Assembly (NCBI RefSeq): GCF_008180155.1
Contig: NZ_VSZS01000068.1
Span: 186,001 to 250,000, forward strand
DNA: 64,000 nt
Direction: 5' to 3'
Origin: Neoaquamicrobium microcysteis
Lineage (GTDB): Bacteria > Pseudomonadota > Alphaproteobacteria > Rhizobiales > Rhizobiaceae
Positions within the stretch are counted from its first letter, which is position 1. Each line of letters begins with the position of its first letter. The translations under genes and the position numbers were made by a program. A model generated the notes under the pieces. The model was given only the letters and a program-made list of their open reading frames with translations. It was not told where the DNA came from and did no database searches. Positions 8,916 through 16,301 of this stretch are shown here, piece by piece.

Positions 8916-9478
8916 CAAACCACCACGACCCGGGCGCCGAGCGGCACACGCTCGTAGAGCTCTTCCACATGCTCGTTCACCATGCGGATGCAGCCGTTGG
9001 ATACGGCCTGACCGATCGTCCATGGCTCGGTCGTGCCATGGATGCGGTAGTACGTGTCGCGACCGTCGCGGTAGAGGTAGAGCGCGCGGGAACCCAGCGG
9101 ATTGCCCGGCCCGCCGGGGACGCCATTCGCGTATCTCGCGTATCTCGCGGGATCGCGTCTGATCATGTTGGCGGTCGGCCGCCAGGCGGGCCACTTCGCC
9201 TTGCGTTCGATGATCGCGGAGCCGGAGAATGCGAGACCCGCCTTGCCTACGCCAATCCCGTAGCGTCGTGCCGCACCTCTGCCCTCGATCAGGTACAGGA
9301 ACCGGTCCCGCGGGGCGACCACGATCGTACCGGCTGGCTGAGCGTATGGCGAGACGACGGTTTGGGGAAGAAAGCGCGGGTCGAGTTCGACCCTTCTGTG
9401 AGCCAGCGCCGCGGTCGGCAGTTGGACTGCCGACAGCGCTGCGATCAACCCTGTTGCGAACGATCTGCGATCCATCAT
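8915..9478 (-). CDS. L,D-transpeptidase (YkuD domain)
   Basis: The 187-residue exported protein has a signal-type N-terminus (RRSFATGLIAALSAVQLPTAALA) and a YkuD domain. The catalytic signature is HGTTEPWTIGQAVSNGCIRM, with the nucleophilic Cys in SNGCIRM. Such enzymes make 3-3 peptidoglycan cross-links or attach proteins to the wall in the periplasm. GAGGGG stands 7 bases before the ATG at 9478. It is the third gene of the dsbA-ppiC-ldt-flavoprotein operon; oxidoreductase neighbours make sense because the catalytic Cys must be kept reduced. Two more transpeptidases lie at 11098 and 12304. Confidence 0.93.
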   Translation of the reverse strand: MMDRRSFATGLIAALSAVQLPTAALAHRRVELDPRFLPQTVVSPYAQPAGTIVVAPRDRFLYLIEGRGAARRYGIGVGKAGLAFSGSAIIERKAKWPAWRPTANMIRRDPARYARYANGVPGGPGNPLGSRALYLYRDGRDTYYRIHGTTEPWTIGQAVSNGCIRMVNEHVEELYERVPLGARVVVV

Positions 9479-9511
9479 GGTAAGCCCCTCAATAGCTGCT
9501 GAAGTGTGCGA

Positions 9512-10384
9512 TCAGTGATCGTGCCCGTCGTCCGCCTGTGGCGGCGTGACGTCGGGAACGAGCTTTTCGACCTGGGCGGCGGCGCGTAGCCCCGCGAGAA
9601 GCCGTTGCTCTTCGGCGGACGCGAGCGCCTGCCGGATCTGCGGTTCGACCGTCTCGAATGCAGGCGGCGGCCGATTGCGTGCTTCCTCCAGCATCACGAC
9701 ATGGAAGCCGAAGGCGGTGGCGACCGGCGACCGGGTGAACTGTCCCGGTTCGAGCTCGGCCGCGGCCTCCTCGACTTCCGGCATGATCTCCCCTTCCGCG
9801 ACGAAGCCGAGATCCCCTCCCTTTGCCTTCGACACCGCATCGATGGAGCGTTCCTGCGCTAGATCGGCAAAGGACTGCCCGGCTTCCAGCGCGTTGATGA
9901 TGTCTGTTGCCTCGTCTTCGGTGCCCACGAGGATATGCCGCAACTTCCGTTCGGCCACGGTCGGAAAGCTGCCTACCTGGCCATCATAGGCGGCCCTTAT
10001 CGCCTCGTCCGTCACCGCATCGGCCACGCGCTGCTCTATGAACACGGATCGAAGCGTCTGGGCCTCGAAGAACGCCAGCTGACGCTTGAACGCGTCCTGT
10101 TCCGTGACGTTTGCCTCGCGAGCGGCGTCGGCCACGATGCGCAGCTCGATGAGCGCGTTCACGAGAACGGAACGCCTGGCGTCTTCCGGCATCTGGCCGA
10201 GCTGGGGTCCATACATTTCTTCGGCGATTGCGAGATCGGCGGCCGTGATCTCCTGGCCGTTGACGCGCGCGACGACTTCGTCATCCTGAGCGTGAGCCAG
10301 TGGCGGCAGCATCGCCGCCATCATCGCAACCGCAACGAACCCTTGGACCTTCAGCCGGAAAGTGAGAGAGCGAATTCCCATCAT
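9512..10384 (-). CDS. Periplasmic peptidyl-prolyl isomerase (PpiC/SurA-type parvulin)
   Basis: The 290-residue product has a signal peptide (ending near PLAHAQ), a SurA_N-like helical chaperone region (residues 35-130), and a rotamase domain with KLRHILVGTEDEA, FADLAQERSIDAVSKAKGGDLGFV and ATAFGFHVVML. It would assist folding of exported proteins. The extreme C-terminus ends in DDGHDH, a small His/Asp tail that may bind metal; this is inference. It follows the dsbA gene after 11 bases and precedes the transpeptidase by 33 bases, within one operon. Confidence 0.92.
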   Translation of the reverse strand: MMGIRSLTFRLKVQGFVAVAMMAAMLPPLAHAQDDEVVARVNGQEITAADLAIAEEMYGPQLGQMPEDARRSVLVNALIELRIVADAAREANVTEQDAFKRQLAFFEAQTLRSVFIEQRVADAVTDEAIRAAYDGQVGSFPTVAERKLRHILVGTEDEATDIINALEAGQSFADLAQERSIDAVSKAKGGDLGFVAEGEIMPEVEEAAAELEPGQFTRSPVATAFGFHVVMLEEARNRPPPAFETVEPQIRQALASAEEQRLLAGLRAAAQVEKLVPDVTPPQADDGHDH

Positions 10385-10395
10385 GCGCCCTCCCC

Positions 10396-11028
10396 CTATT
10401 GGCCGCTCGCCGCGATCAGCGGATCGACGATCTCGCTGAAGCGGTCGATGCTGAGGACGCCCTTGTACATCTCGCCATTGACGAAGAAGGTCGGCGTCGA
10501 ATCGACGCCGAACTCACGACCTGCTTCGAATACAGCCTGCACTTGCTGCTGCAGTTCCTCGTTCCGCAGGCATGCCTCGAAGGCGGCCTCGTCCATCCCG
10601 GTCATGCCCATGACGGCCTTGAGCGAGCCTGAGCCGTCGGAGGACCGCGCCCAGTTGTCCTGGGTCCGGTAGAGCAGGTCGATGGTGGCGTACCATTTGT
10701 CGTCGCCGGCGCACCTGGCCAGCATGAATCCGGCCGAAGAGCGCGGATCGAACGGGAACTCGCGCATGATGAAGCGGACCTTGCCCGTATCGACGTATTT
10801 CTCCTTGAAGGCGGGCCAGACATTCAGATGGAAGTTGCGGCAGTGGCCGCAGGTCAGCGACGCGTACTCGATCACGGTGACCGGAGCATCTTCCGGACCG
10901 AAGCTTTTTTCCGCGAGCGCTCCCGGCGCGAGCAGGTCTTCGGGAGTCGGTTGGGCAAGCGTCAGAGCTGGAAAGGCGGCCGCCGCTCCGAGAGCGGACA
11001 GGCCATATAGAACGTTTCGACGTTTCAT
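10396..11028 (-). CDS. DsbA-family thiol:disulfide oxidoreductase
   Basis: The 210-residue exported thioredoxin-fold protein has active site C60-G-H-C63 (EYASLTCGHCRNFH) and cis-Pro loop DSTPTFFVNG. The twin-basic N-terminus MKRRNVLYGLSALGAAAAF resembles a signal anchor or possible Tat-like signal. The ATG at 11028 was chosen because AAGGA lies 8 bases upstream; an earlier frame extension would overlap the promoter. It is the first gene of a four-gene operon and starts 25 bases downstream of the -10 of a MerR-type promoter. A role is likely in oxidising or protecting envelope thiols under metal stress. Confidence 0.93.
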   Translation of the reverse strand: MKRRNVLYGLSALGAAAAFPALTLAQPTPEDLLAPGALAEKSFGPEDAPVTVIEYASLTCGHCRNFHLNVWPAFKEKYVDTGKVRFIMREFPFDPRSSAGFMLARCAGDDKWYATIDLLYRTQDNWARSSDGSGSLKAVMGMTGMDEAAFEACLRNEELQQQVQAVFEAGREFGVDSTPTFFVNGEMYKGVLSIDRFSEIVDPLIAASGQ

Positions 11029-11052
11029 GGTCGTTTCCTTTGGTGAGCTTCT

Positions 11053-11083
11053 ACTTTGCAAGCTCTAGCCCCTGGAGGAGCAA
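11053..11083 (-). promoter_or_regulatory. MerR-type promoter/operator of the dsbA-ppiC-ldt-flavoprotein operon
   Basis: Read on the minus strand: -35 TTGCTC, 19-bp spacer CTCCAGGGGCTAGAGCTTG, -10 position CAAAGT (weak). The CTCCAG..CTAGAG dyad lies between the hexamers. The dsbA start is 25 bases downstream, so the leader is short. Confidence 0.65.
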
Positions 11084-11097
11084 GCGCTAATTTGGCG

Positions 11098-11844
11098 TCA
11101 GGCGATCGCTCTCGGACCGCTGCGCACGATGATTGGCGAGGGGATCGAGACACGATCGTAGAGGTCGATGATGTCCTGGTTGATCAGACGGACGCAGCCG
11201 CTCGACACCGCGCGCCCTATGGTCCAGTACTCGGGCGAGCCGTGCAGGCGGTAGAGGGTGTCCTGCCCGTTCTGGAAGATGTAGAGCGCCCGCGCACCGA
11301 GAGGATTGTCGAGCCCGGGCGGCTGGCCCCCGTTCTCGGCGCTGAATTCTTCCAGCTCGGGCTGGCGCGCAATCATCTCCGCCGGCGGGGTCCAGACCGG
11401 CCAGGGCCGCTTCCACTGGATGACCCCTTCACCGGACCAGGTGAACCCCGCCCGCCCGAGGCCGACGCCGTATCTCATCGCCTTGCCGTCGGGCAGAACC
11501 AGATAGAGGAAAAAGGACTGCGTATCGACGACGACGGTTCCGGGACGTTCGCCCGTCGGGTCGTCGACGAACTGACGGTAGAACTGCCGGTCGACCCTTC
11601 TCAGGTCGACGGCGGGGATCGGGAAATCCTCTTCCGGCATCGCCCGGTACATGGAGACGAAGGAGGGATCGATGCTCGGCGTTTCCGGCACCACCGCGAC
11701 GGGCTGGATATCGGTGGTCGTGCAGCCGGCCAGCGTCAAGGATGCGGCCGAGGATGCGGCAAGGGTCAGGACTTGCCGTCGGGACAGGCCTGTGCGTGAT
11801 GGTGTGGTTGTCAATGCTTTGCTCCCAATACGGTCGTGGTCCAT
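11098..11844 (-). CDS. Lipoprotein L,D-transpeptidase (YkuD domain)
   Basis: The 248-residue protein carries a lipobox (SLTLAGC) after a hydrophobic stretch, so it should be a lipoprotein. Its YkuD domain has HGSPEYWTIGRAVSSGCVRL with the catalytic Cys. It is about 60 residues longer than the transpeptidase at 8915 and shares its WPVWTPPAEMI-type block, suggesting an older duplication. Its maturation would depend on Lnt, which this island also encodes. It ends only 15 bases before the next MerR-type promoter, so it is probably a separate unit or the tail of the 13308-11098 cluster. Confidence 0.92.
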   Translation of the reverse strand: MDHDRIGSKALTTTPSRTGLSRRQVLTLAASSAASLTLAGCTTTDIQPVAVVPETPSIDPSFVSMYRAMPEEDFPIPAVDLRRVDRQFYRQFVDDPTGERPGTVVVDTQSFFLYLVLPDGKAMRYGVGLGRAGFTWSGEGVIQWKRPWPVWTPPAEMIARQPELEEFSAENGGQPPGLDNPLGARALYIFQNGQDTLYRLHGSPEYWTIGRAVSSGCVRLINQDIIDLYDRVSIPSPIIVRSGPRAIA

Positions 11845-11964
11845 TGCTCCCCGCGGAAAGCAATTGGTGAGGACGAATTGCGACCGTCTGGATCGGAGCC
11901 GCCTTTCCTCGGGGCTGCGCCCGAAGAAACTCGATCTCCTACCGGCCGTTTCGCCTGCTCGACG

Positions 11965-12291
11965 CTATTGGGGCGGTGGGACGATGATGGGAATGAAGGC
12001 GAACGTCAGGTCCTGCTCCCGGCCGTGTATCGACAGCAGGCCCGCGCTGGCAGCGTGGGGTGAAAGCCAGATCGTCAATCCGGCGCAGTGGTCATGGCAT
12101 TTCGTCGTGGCGTGCGGCGACAGTGGCAACGCATCATCGTTGCTATCGTTCGGCAGTTCGGAACCGCCGCTGCCAGCCATGATCTCGGCCGTCGCGAACT
12201 CCTGAAACGACATCTTCGCAGCCACGGCCGTGGGCGCCGCCATATGGACGGCGACCATGAAAGCCAGGAGGAATGCGAGGAATCGGATCAT
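11965..12291 (-). CDS. Small exported protein of unknown function
   Basis: The 108-residue product has a clear signal peptide (MIRFLAFLLAFMVAVHMAAPTAVAAK) and a short mature part with the cluster TTKCHDHCAG and several His residues. No family is certain; small Cys/His exported proteins of this kind are often found beside copper or metal resistance genes. It follows the YafK-type gene by 12 bases on the same strand, so co-transcription is likely. The frame uses ordinary codons for this region, and nothing overlaps it on the other strand that looks real. Confidence 0.65.
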   Translation of the reverse strand: MIRFLAFLLAFMVAVHMAAPTAVAAKMSFQEFATAEIMAGSGGSELPNDSNDDALPLSPHATTKCHDHCAGLTIWLSPHAASAGLLSIHGREQDLTFAFIPIIVPPPQ

Positions 12292-12303
12292 CGTGCTGTC
12301 GTT

Positions 12304-13308
12304 CTATTCCCTGGGCGAATGCGGGTCTGCAAGCGCCGCGGAAGGCCGGCTGATAGGGACGGAGCTCAGCGACGTTCTTTTTGCCAGTGTTTGCTCGCCG
12401 GAACGCTCCAGAAGACTACGGAAGCTTGGGTGCATTCCGCCGTCGACATAAGCATGAGCGCTGAGCGCCGTGCCGTTCTCCACCATGCTCTGCATCGCGA
12501 GGAGGTCGGCTTCCGTCCTGCGAGCGACGACGGGGTCGTCCCCTTTCACCGCCGGCGGACAGGCGGCAAGAGGATCGCGCGGCTCTCCACCCTGGAACTC
12601 CATGTCGAAGACGTAGCGGCGGCCGCAGTGGGAGACCCTGGGCTGGCGCCGGGTGACTTCAAAGATATCGTAGCCGCGCTTCAGGTCGGTCCAGAAAGAG
12701 AAGTTCGGGTCGTCGCGATGCTTCGCCATGTTCTGGGCGGTCATTCGGAATGGAAACGCCTGCACCTGGAAAGCAGGCTGGCCGCCCCTGAGGGCCTCGC
12801 GGGCCACGGCGTAGATCTCGGCCACGCCCTCATCCGTCAGGGCGAAGCATCCCGACGACGAACAGGCGCCATGCACCATGAGCGCTTCGCCCGTGTAGCC
12901 GAGCGCCGCCTCGAGGCGGTTGGGATAGCCAAGGTTGAAGGAGAGGTAATACTGCGAGTTCGGGTTAAGCATGCCCGCGTTGACGTGGTAGAACCCTTCG
13001 GGGGCCTGGCGGTCGCCCTCTCGCGTCTTGGGTCCGAGTTTTCCGGACCAGCGGCACATGGGATAGGTCTTGAGCAGGGCGAACTGGCCGCTGCGGTCGC
13101 GCTTCCAGATTTCGAGCTCGCTTTCCTGCTTGAAGATCCTGACGAGGATCGGGGCAGAGGGCGACATGGATTTGCGCGACATTTCGGCAAGGAGGGCGGC
13201 AGGGATGGGCTGCGACGCCTTGTTGTCGACGTCGAGAACTGTCGACACGCACCCGCTCGCCAAAAGGGCAAGCAAAACGACCACGCCTATCCTTATCGCT
13301 TGCAACAT
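12304..13308 (-). CDS. YafK-type L,D-transpeptidase family lipoprotein
   Basis: The 334-residue protein starts with a lipoprotein signal (VVVLLALLASGC) and has a YafK/DpaA-like domain: LVRIFKQESELEIWKRDRSGQF near residue 60, PKTREGDRQAPEGFYHV, and the catalytic block MVHGACSSSGCFALTD. Relatives such as DpaA detach proteins from peptidoglycan rather than cross-link it. The last 80 residues are unique and of low complexity. It heads a minus-strand group with the small exported protein and perhaps the transpeptidase at 11098. This is the third YkuD-like enzyme within 4.5 kb. Confidence 0.9.
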   Translation of the reverse strand: MLQAIRIGVVVLLALLASGCVSTVLDVDNKASQPIPAALLAEMSRKSMSPSAPILVRIFKQESELEIWKRDRSGQFALLKTYPMCRWSGKLGPKTREGDRQAPEGFYHVNAGMLNPNSQYYLSFNLGYPNRLEAALGYTGEALMVHGACSSSGCFALTDEGVAEIYAVAREALRGGQPAFQVQAFPFRMTAQNMAKHRDDPNFSFWTDLKRGYDIFEVTRRQPRVSHCGRRYVFDMEFQGGEPRDPLAACPPAVKGDDPVVARRTEADLLAMQSMVENGTALSAHAYVDGGMHPSFRSLLERSGEQTLAKRTSLSSVPISRPSAALADPHSPRE

Positions 13309-13520
13309 GTTCGCGCTTTCATGATCCTTCGCGCCGATCCGACCTCGGGATCGAGCCGTAAGTTTGGGGCTATCATAGTTAAGAAGATGTTGCCCCTAAC
13401 ATGTTTGCGAGCGGCAAAGAACCGCAGCACGTTCGACTATCCGTCCTCGGGGGAGAGCCGATAAGAAGGACGGAATTGAGGCTGCGCCGCCTTGTCAGGG
13501 CTTTTTGGATTGAGGATGCG

Positions 13521-13700
13521 ATGAATTCGCTGGAGCAGATGACCCTGGAAGAATCTCGCGATTTTGTACGCAGGAGAGCGCGCAAGAACCTGTTGGTCGT
13601 CCTTCTGCTCGTCGGCTTTGTCGGCGCTGTGTTCTTCGCCAGCTTCGGCCATATCCTGGGCGAGATGCGCCCGGCCCAGGTGGAGACCCAACCGGAATAG
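13521..13700 (+). CDS. Small single-span membrane protein of unknown function
   Basis: A 59-residue product starts at an ATG preceded by TGAGGATGCG. It has a charged N-terminal part (LEESRDFVRRRARKN) and one membrane helix (LLVVLLLVGFVGAVFFASFG). No family is recognised. A strong inverted repeat 52 bases after the stop could end its transcript. The open frame extends upstream without a better start. Confidence 0.5.
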   Translation: MNSLEQMTLEESRDFVRRRARKNLLVVLLLVGFVGAVFFASFGHILGEMRPAQVETQPE

Positions 13701-13751
13701 CGGAATAGTCACATAGGGTTGAGTGGCGTCGGGAAGCCGACAATGAAAGAG

Positions 13752-13781
13752 TGGACCGGCATTTGTCCAATTGCCGGTCCA
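13752..13781 (+). terminator. Inverted repeat, probable terminator
   Basis: Perfect 10-base arms TGGACCGGCA and TGCCGGTCCA are separated by 10 bases, and a short T run follows after three more bases (13786-13792). It lies downstream of the small membrane protein gene. Confidence 0.45.
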
Positions 13782-13784
13782 CCA

Positions 13785-14030
13785 ATGTTTTTGCGCCTGG
13801 TCTCTCTGCTGGCTGCTGGTTCGACAGCCTATATCACCCTTGCCACCATCTTCTGGCTTGTGTGTATCGGGATCGGGCACAACAGGATGGAGATGCTCTA
13901 TGGAACGACCGCGCTCTATCTCCTGACCCTGGCCGCCGCCGTGGAGGGCGCGTGGTTGTTGCCGGAGGATATCAGGAGATCGTCCTCGTTCATGAGGCTG
14001 ACCCACTGGTTGAGATCCCGCTGGGATTGA
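13785..14030 (+). CDS. Possible small membrane protein (doubtful)
   Basis: An 81-residue frame begins right after the inverted repeat and contains two hydrophobic segments (FLRLVSLLAAGSTAYITLATIFWLVCIGIG and LYLLTLAAAVEGAW). The composition is protein-like. However, its second half is antisense to the end of the BTLCP gene, no ribosome-binding site is visible, and no family is recognised. Listed only because its first half lies outside any other gene. Confidence 0.25.
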   Translation: MFLRLVSLLAAGSTAYITLATIFWLVCIGIGHNRMEMLYGTTALYLLTLAAAVEGAWLLPEDIRRSSSFMRLTHWLRSRWD

Positions 14031-14569
14031 CGCTTGAGGAAGTAGATTCTCGCCTCGCTCCAAAGCAGCACCTTCTGCTCGAGATTGTCGAGGATGAAGT
14101 CGCCAAGGCTCGTCACGACGGTGAGCACGGCGTGTCCCCCGCCCTGGGCGTCGCGAGCCGTTGTCAGCAGCAACGCGCCGAGCGGATAGCCCATTTCATT
14201 GAGGCGCTTGCGCTTCAGCAGCGCGTAGTCCTCACAGTCGGCTGCCGTCGTAGGGTATTCCCAGAACTCCTCGACGCCGTAGATTTCCATGTCGGTGAGC
14301 GCCTTGATAGTGTTTACCTTCGTGTTGACCCTGACGATGTCGCTCCAGGCCGCACGCGTCAGCTCGATCATCGTGCCGGCCGGAGCGCGAGCGCATCGGT
14401 CTCGATATCGACGGCAATACTCGTAGTATCCGACCGGCATCGAGGTCGTACCGAACGTCGCCATGTTCCGTGCGTTGTATGGTTGGGTGGGGTTGAACTG
14501 TGACGCACTCGCCCATGCGGACGTGCAGAAAACCAGGAGCGCGAGTGCGCTCATCCAAAGCTTTTTCAT
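13916..14569 (-). CDS. Transglutaminase-like cysteine proteinase (BTLCP family)
   Basis: The 217-residue exported protein has a signal peptide (MKKLWMSALALLVFCTSAWAS) and the family core IYGVEEFWEYPTTAADCEDYALLKRKRL with catalytic Cys, GGHAVLTVV with the His, and FILDNLEQ with the Asp. It is a paralogue of the protein encoded at 1-567. Substrates are not known; the family is periplasmic and common in rhizobia. It stands alone on the minus strand, with a long AT-rich leader upstream. Confidence 0.92.
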   Translation of the reverse strand: MKKLWMSALALLVFCTSAWASASQFNPTQPYNARNMATFGTTSMPVGYYEYCRRYRDRCARAPAGTMIELTRAAWSDIVRVNTKVNTIKALTDMEIYGVEEFWEYPTTAADCEDYALLKRKRLNEMGYPLGALLLTTARDAQGGGHAVLTVVTSLGDFILDNLEQKVLLWSEARIYFLKRQSQRDLNQWVSLMNEDDLLISSGNNHAPSTAAARVRR

Positions 14570-14658
14570 TGTTTGACTCTCCCCGAAGTGATGGGAAGAA
14601 GCCTAGCGTAGAAACCTCAAAATCGAAGAAAATCAATGGCTTGTATTCGATTCAAACT

Positions 14659-14675
14659 CGCTGCAAATCGCAGCG
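14659..14675 (-). terminator. Small hairpin downstream of the PCu(A)C-like gene
   Basis: Arms CGCTGC and GCAGCG with a 5-base loop lie about 45 bases after the stop of the minus-strand PCu(A)C-like gene. The T run on that strand is weak, so this is a tentative terminator or an operator half of the downstream BTLCP gene. Confidence 0.25.
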
Positions 14676-14721
14676 GTTTTCGCAATCCTTCCTTTACCAG
14701 GATCGGCGGGCTTGCTGCACG

Positions 14722-15138
14722 TTAGTTCGCGCTACGATCGGCCTCGCCGTGCCGGTGGCTGGTCAGCCGATCGGAGCTCGGCACGAGATAGGCTGACACT
14801 TCCACTTCCTGGCCATCGTCGAAGATCAGCATCAGGCGTTGGCTTTCCGATTGGTCGATCGGAGACGCGGGATCGGCAAGCAGGAGGTGGATGCCGCCAA
14901 TACGCATCTGCAGTTCGGCGTGCGCGGGAACCAGAAGCGGGCCGCCGACCGGCCCAGCCGCGTCATCGTCGGAATTGAATGGTGTACGCATCAACCTGAT
15001 GTTTGCAAAGGCTTCGCTGCTCACCTTAGCGAGATAGGCGTGAGTATCCGTGCCGTTCCAGATCGTCAGGAAGCCTCTGGCCGGGGAGCCGTCACCATCA
15101 GCAATCAAGATCTCGGCATGTTCGACTGTCAGCGTCAA
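14722..15138 (-). CDS. PCu(A)C-like protein with degenerate copper ligands, start uncertain
   Basis: The 138-residue frame matches the PCu(A)C periplasmic copper chaperone fold: RGFLTIWNGTDTHAYL, then LLVPAHAELQMRIGGIHLLLADP. The usual His-x-Met pair is NIRLM here, and the second His-x-Met is HLL, so two of the four copper ligands are missing. The only in-frame start is a TTG without a ribosome-binding site. A good GGAGGGG plus ATG exists about 40 bases upstream in another frame, and the codons between encode a lipobox-like FLAGCQS. A frameshift near the start is therefore suspected. It is divergent from a MerR gene. Confidence 0.65.
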   Translation of the reverse strand: MTLTVEHAEILIADGDGSPARGFLTIWNGTDTHAYLAKVSSEAFANIRLMRTPFNSDDDAAGPVGGPLLVPAHAELQMRIGGIHLLLADPASPIDQSESQRLMLIFDDGQEVEVSAYLVPSSDRLTSHRHGEADRSAN

Positions 15139-15325
15139 GAGCGATTGGCAGCCGGCGAGAAATCCCTGTGTACATCGCTTATGTCCCCTCCACGATTAGT
15201 GGCCGTGAACGTCCGTGATGAATCGGGCAAGGCTGTGAACCGCGCCCGCCTTCGGGATGCGGCAATTCGGCACTGTTGCGGGACACCGATTCATCCTTCA
15301 ATATCTATAAGAGCTGGAGGTAATC

Positions 15326-15739
15326 ATGCTGACGATCGGAGAGCTGTCGCGCGTCACCGGGGTGAAAGTTCCGACCATCCGCTACTATGAGCAGATGGGT
15401 CTGTTGATGGCGCCGGGCCGCTCGGGCGGCAATCAAAGGCGTTATGAGCCTGGCGAACGGGAACGGTTGTCCTTCATCAAGCACGCTCGCGACCTCGGTT
15501 TCACGATCGGGGCCATTCGTGAACTGCTCGAGCTGAGCGAGCATCCGGAACGGCCATGCGCGGATGCCGACAACATCGCGGTTCGTCAGCTGCAGATTGT
15601 CCGGGACAAGATTGCAAAGCTCAGGCCCCTTGAGCGCGAACTCGAACGCATCGCGACCCGATGCCACGGCGATCAGATCAGGGACTGTTACGTCATTCAG
15701 TCTCTGGCCAACCACGAACTGTGCTCGAACGAGCACTGA
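15326..15739 (+). CDS. MerR-family metal-responsive regulator (PbrR/CadR/ZntR class)
   Basis: The 137-residue protein has the MerR winged helix (LTIGELSRVTGVKVPTIRYYEQMGLL), a dimerisation helix and a metal-binding C-terminus. Cys78, Cys113 and Cys121 match in order and spacing the three Cys ligands of Pb/Cd/Zn-sensing relatives, and an extra Cys133-x-x-x-His tail follows. Such proteins bend promoters with 19-20 bp spacers and activate on metal binding. CTGGAGG precedes the ATG. It is divergent from the PCu(A)C-like gene, but no typical dyad was found between them. It is one of two candidates to control the eleven MerR-type promoters of the window. Confidence 0.92.
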   Translation: MLTIGELSRVTGVKVPTIRYYEQMGLLMAPGRSGGNQRRYEPGERERLSFIKHARDLGFTIGAIRELLELSEHPERPCADADNIAVRQLQIVRDKIAKLRPLERELERIATRCHGDQIRDCYVIQSLANHELCSNEH

Positions 15740-15747
15740 GAGTCGGC

Positions 15748-16245
15748 TTAGACCTCGGTCTCGTCATCGAACCGGCAGTAGTGCGCTACCCTGTCGGCAG
15801 GGCCGTTCGTCGAGGGCACGTCGCGAAGGATGATGGTGACGGCCGAGCTATCCTTTGGCGCCACGATCGAGCCGGATATCGTGATCGTCGGATGATCCTC
15901 CGGAACCAGCTCGAACGTCGTTTCGTCGCCGATCGTTGGGCCCAGGCGCAATGTCCCGGTATCGTAGTCCCCTTCCGCGGAGAACGTCGTTTCCATCCGG
16001 TCCTTTGTAAGGAAGAGATAGAACTCCAGCTCCGACCCGAAGGGTGCGCGGCCCCAGAGCCAAGCTTCGGCCTTTTCCAGTGAGGGCCCGACACGCGCGA
16101 CGATGTCGTCGCAGTCCTGCGATGTAGGCGTGCCTTGCTCCGGATACCAGAGAAACACGCCGGTCGGAGGGCTCGCCAGGGCATGACCCGCACCGGCCAG
16201 CCACAAGGCAGCTCCGAACGCATGTACTGTCAGGCGCGGTCGCAT
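15748..16245 (-). CDS. Exported protein of unknown function
   Basis: A 165-residue product with a signal peptide (MRPRLTVHAFGAALWLAGAGHALAS) and a mature part rich in acidic and aromatic residues, ending YCRFDDETEV. It has one Cys near residue 45 (SQDCDD) and one near the end. No domain is recognised. The ATG at 16245 is preferred; a GTG at 16260 is possible. It is convergent with the MerR gene, 8 bases apart, and 56 bases after the end of the next gene. Confidence 0.6.
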   Translation of the reverse strand: MRPRLTVHAFGAALWLAGAGHALASPPTGVFLWYPEQGTPTSQDCDDIVARVGPSLEKAEAWLWGRAPFGSELEFYLFLTKDRMETTFSAEGDYDTGTLRLGPTIGDETTFELVPEDHPTITISGSIVAPKDSSAVTIILRDVPSTNGPADRVAHYCRFDDETEV

Positions 16246-16301
16246 CTCATGTTCCCACACAGCCGGCGCGGCTGTCCTTCGTTTTCGCTTTTAGGTGGTC
16301 G

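Noticed and set aside
12088-13464. 458-codon plus-strand frame opposite the YafK-type gene
   Set aside because: The minus strand has a lipoprotein signal and catalytic motif; the plus frame has neither domain nor ribosome-binding site.
15139-15325. MerR-type operator between the PCu(A)C-like gene and the divergent MerR gene
   Set aside because: Searched for a TTG plus 19-bp dyad on both strands; none of the candidates has matching arms.
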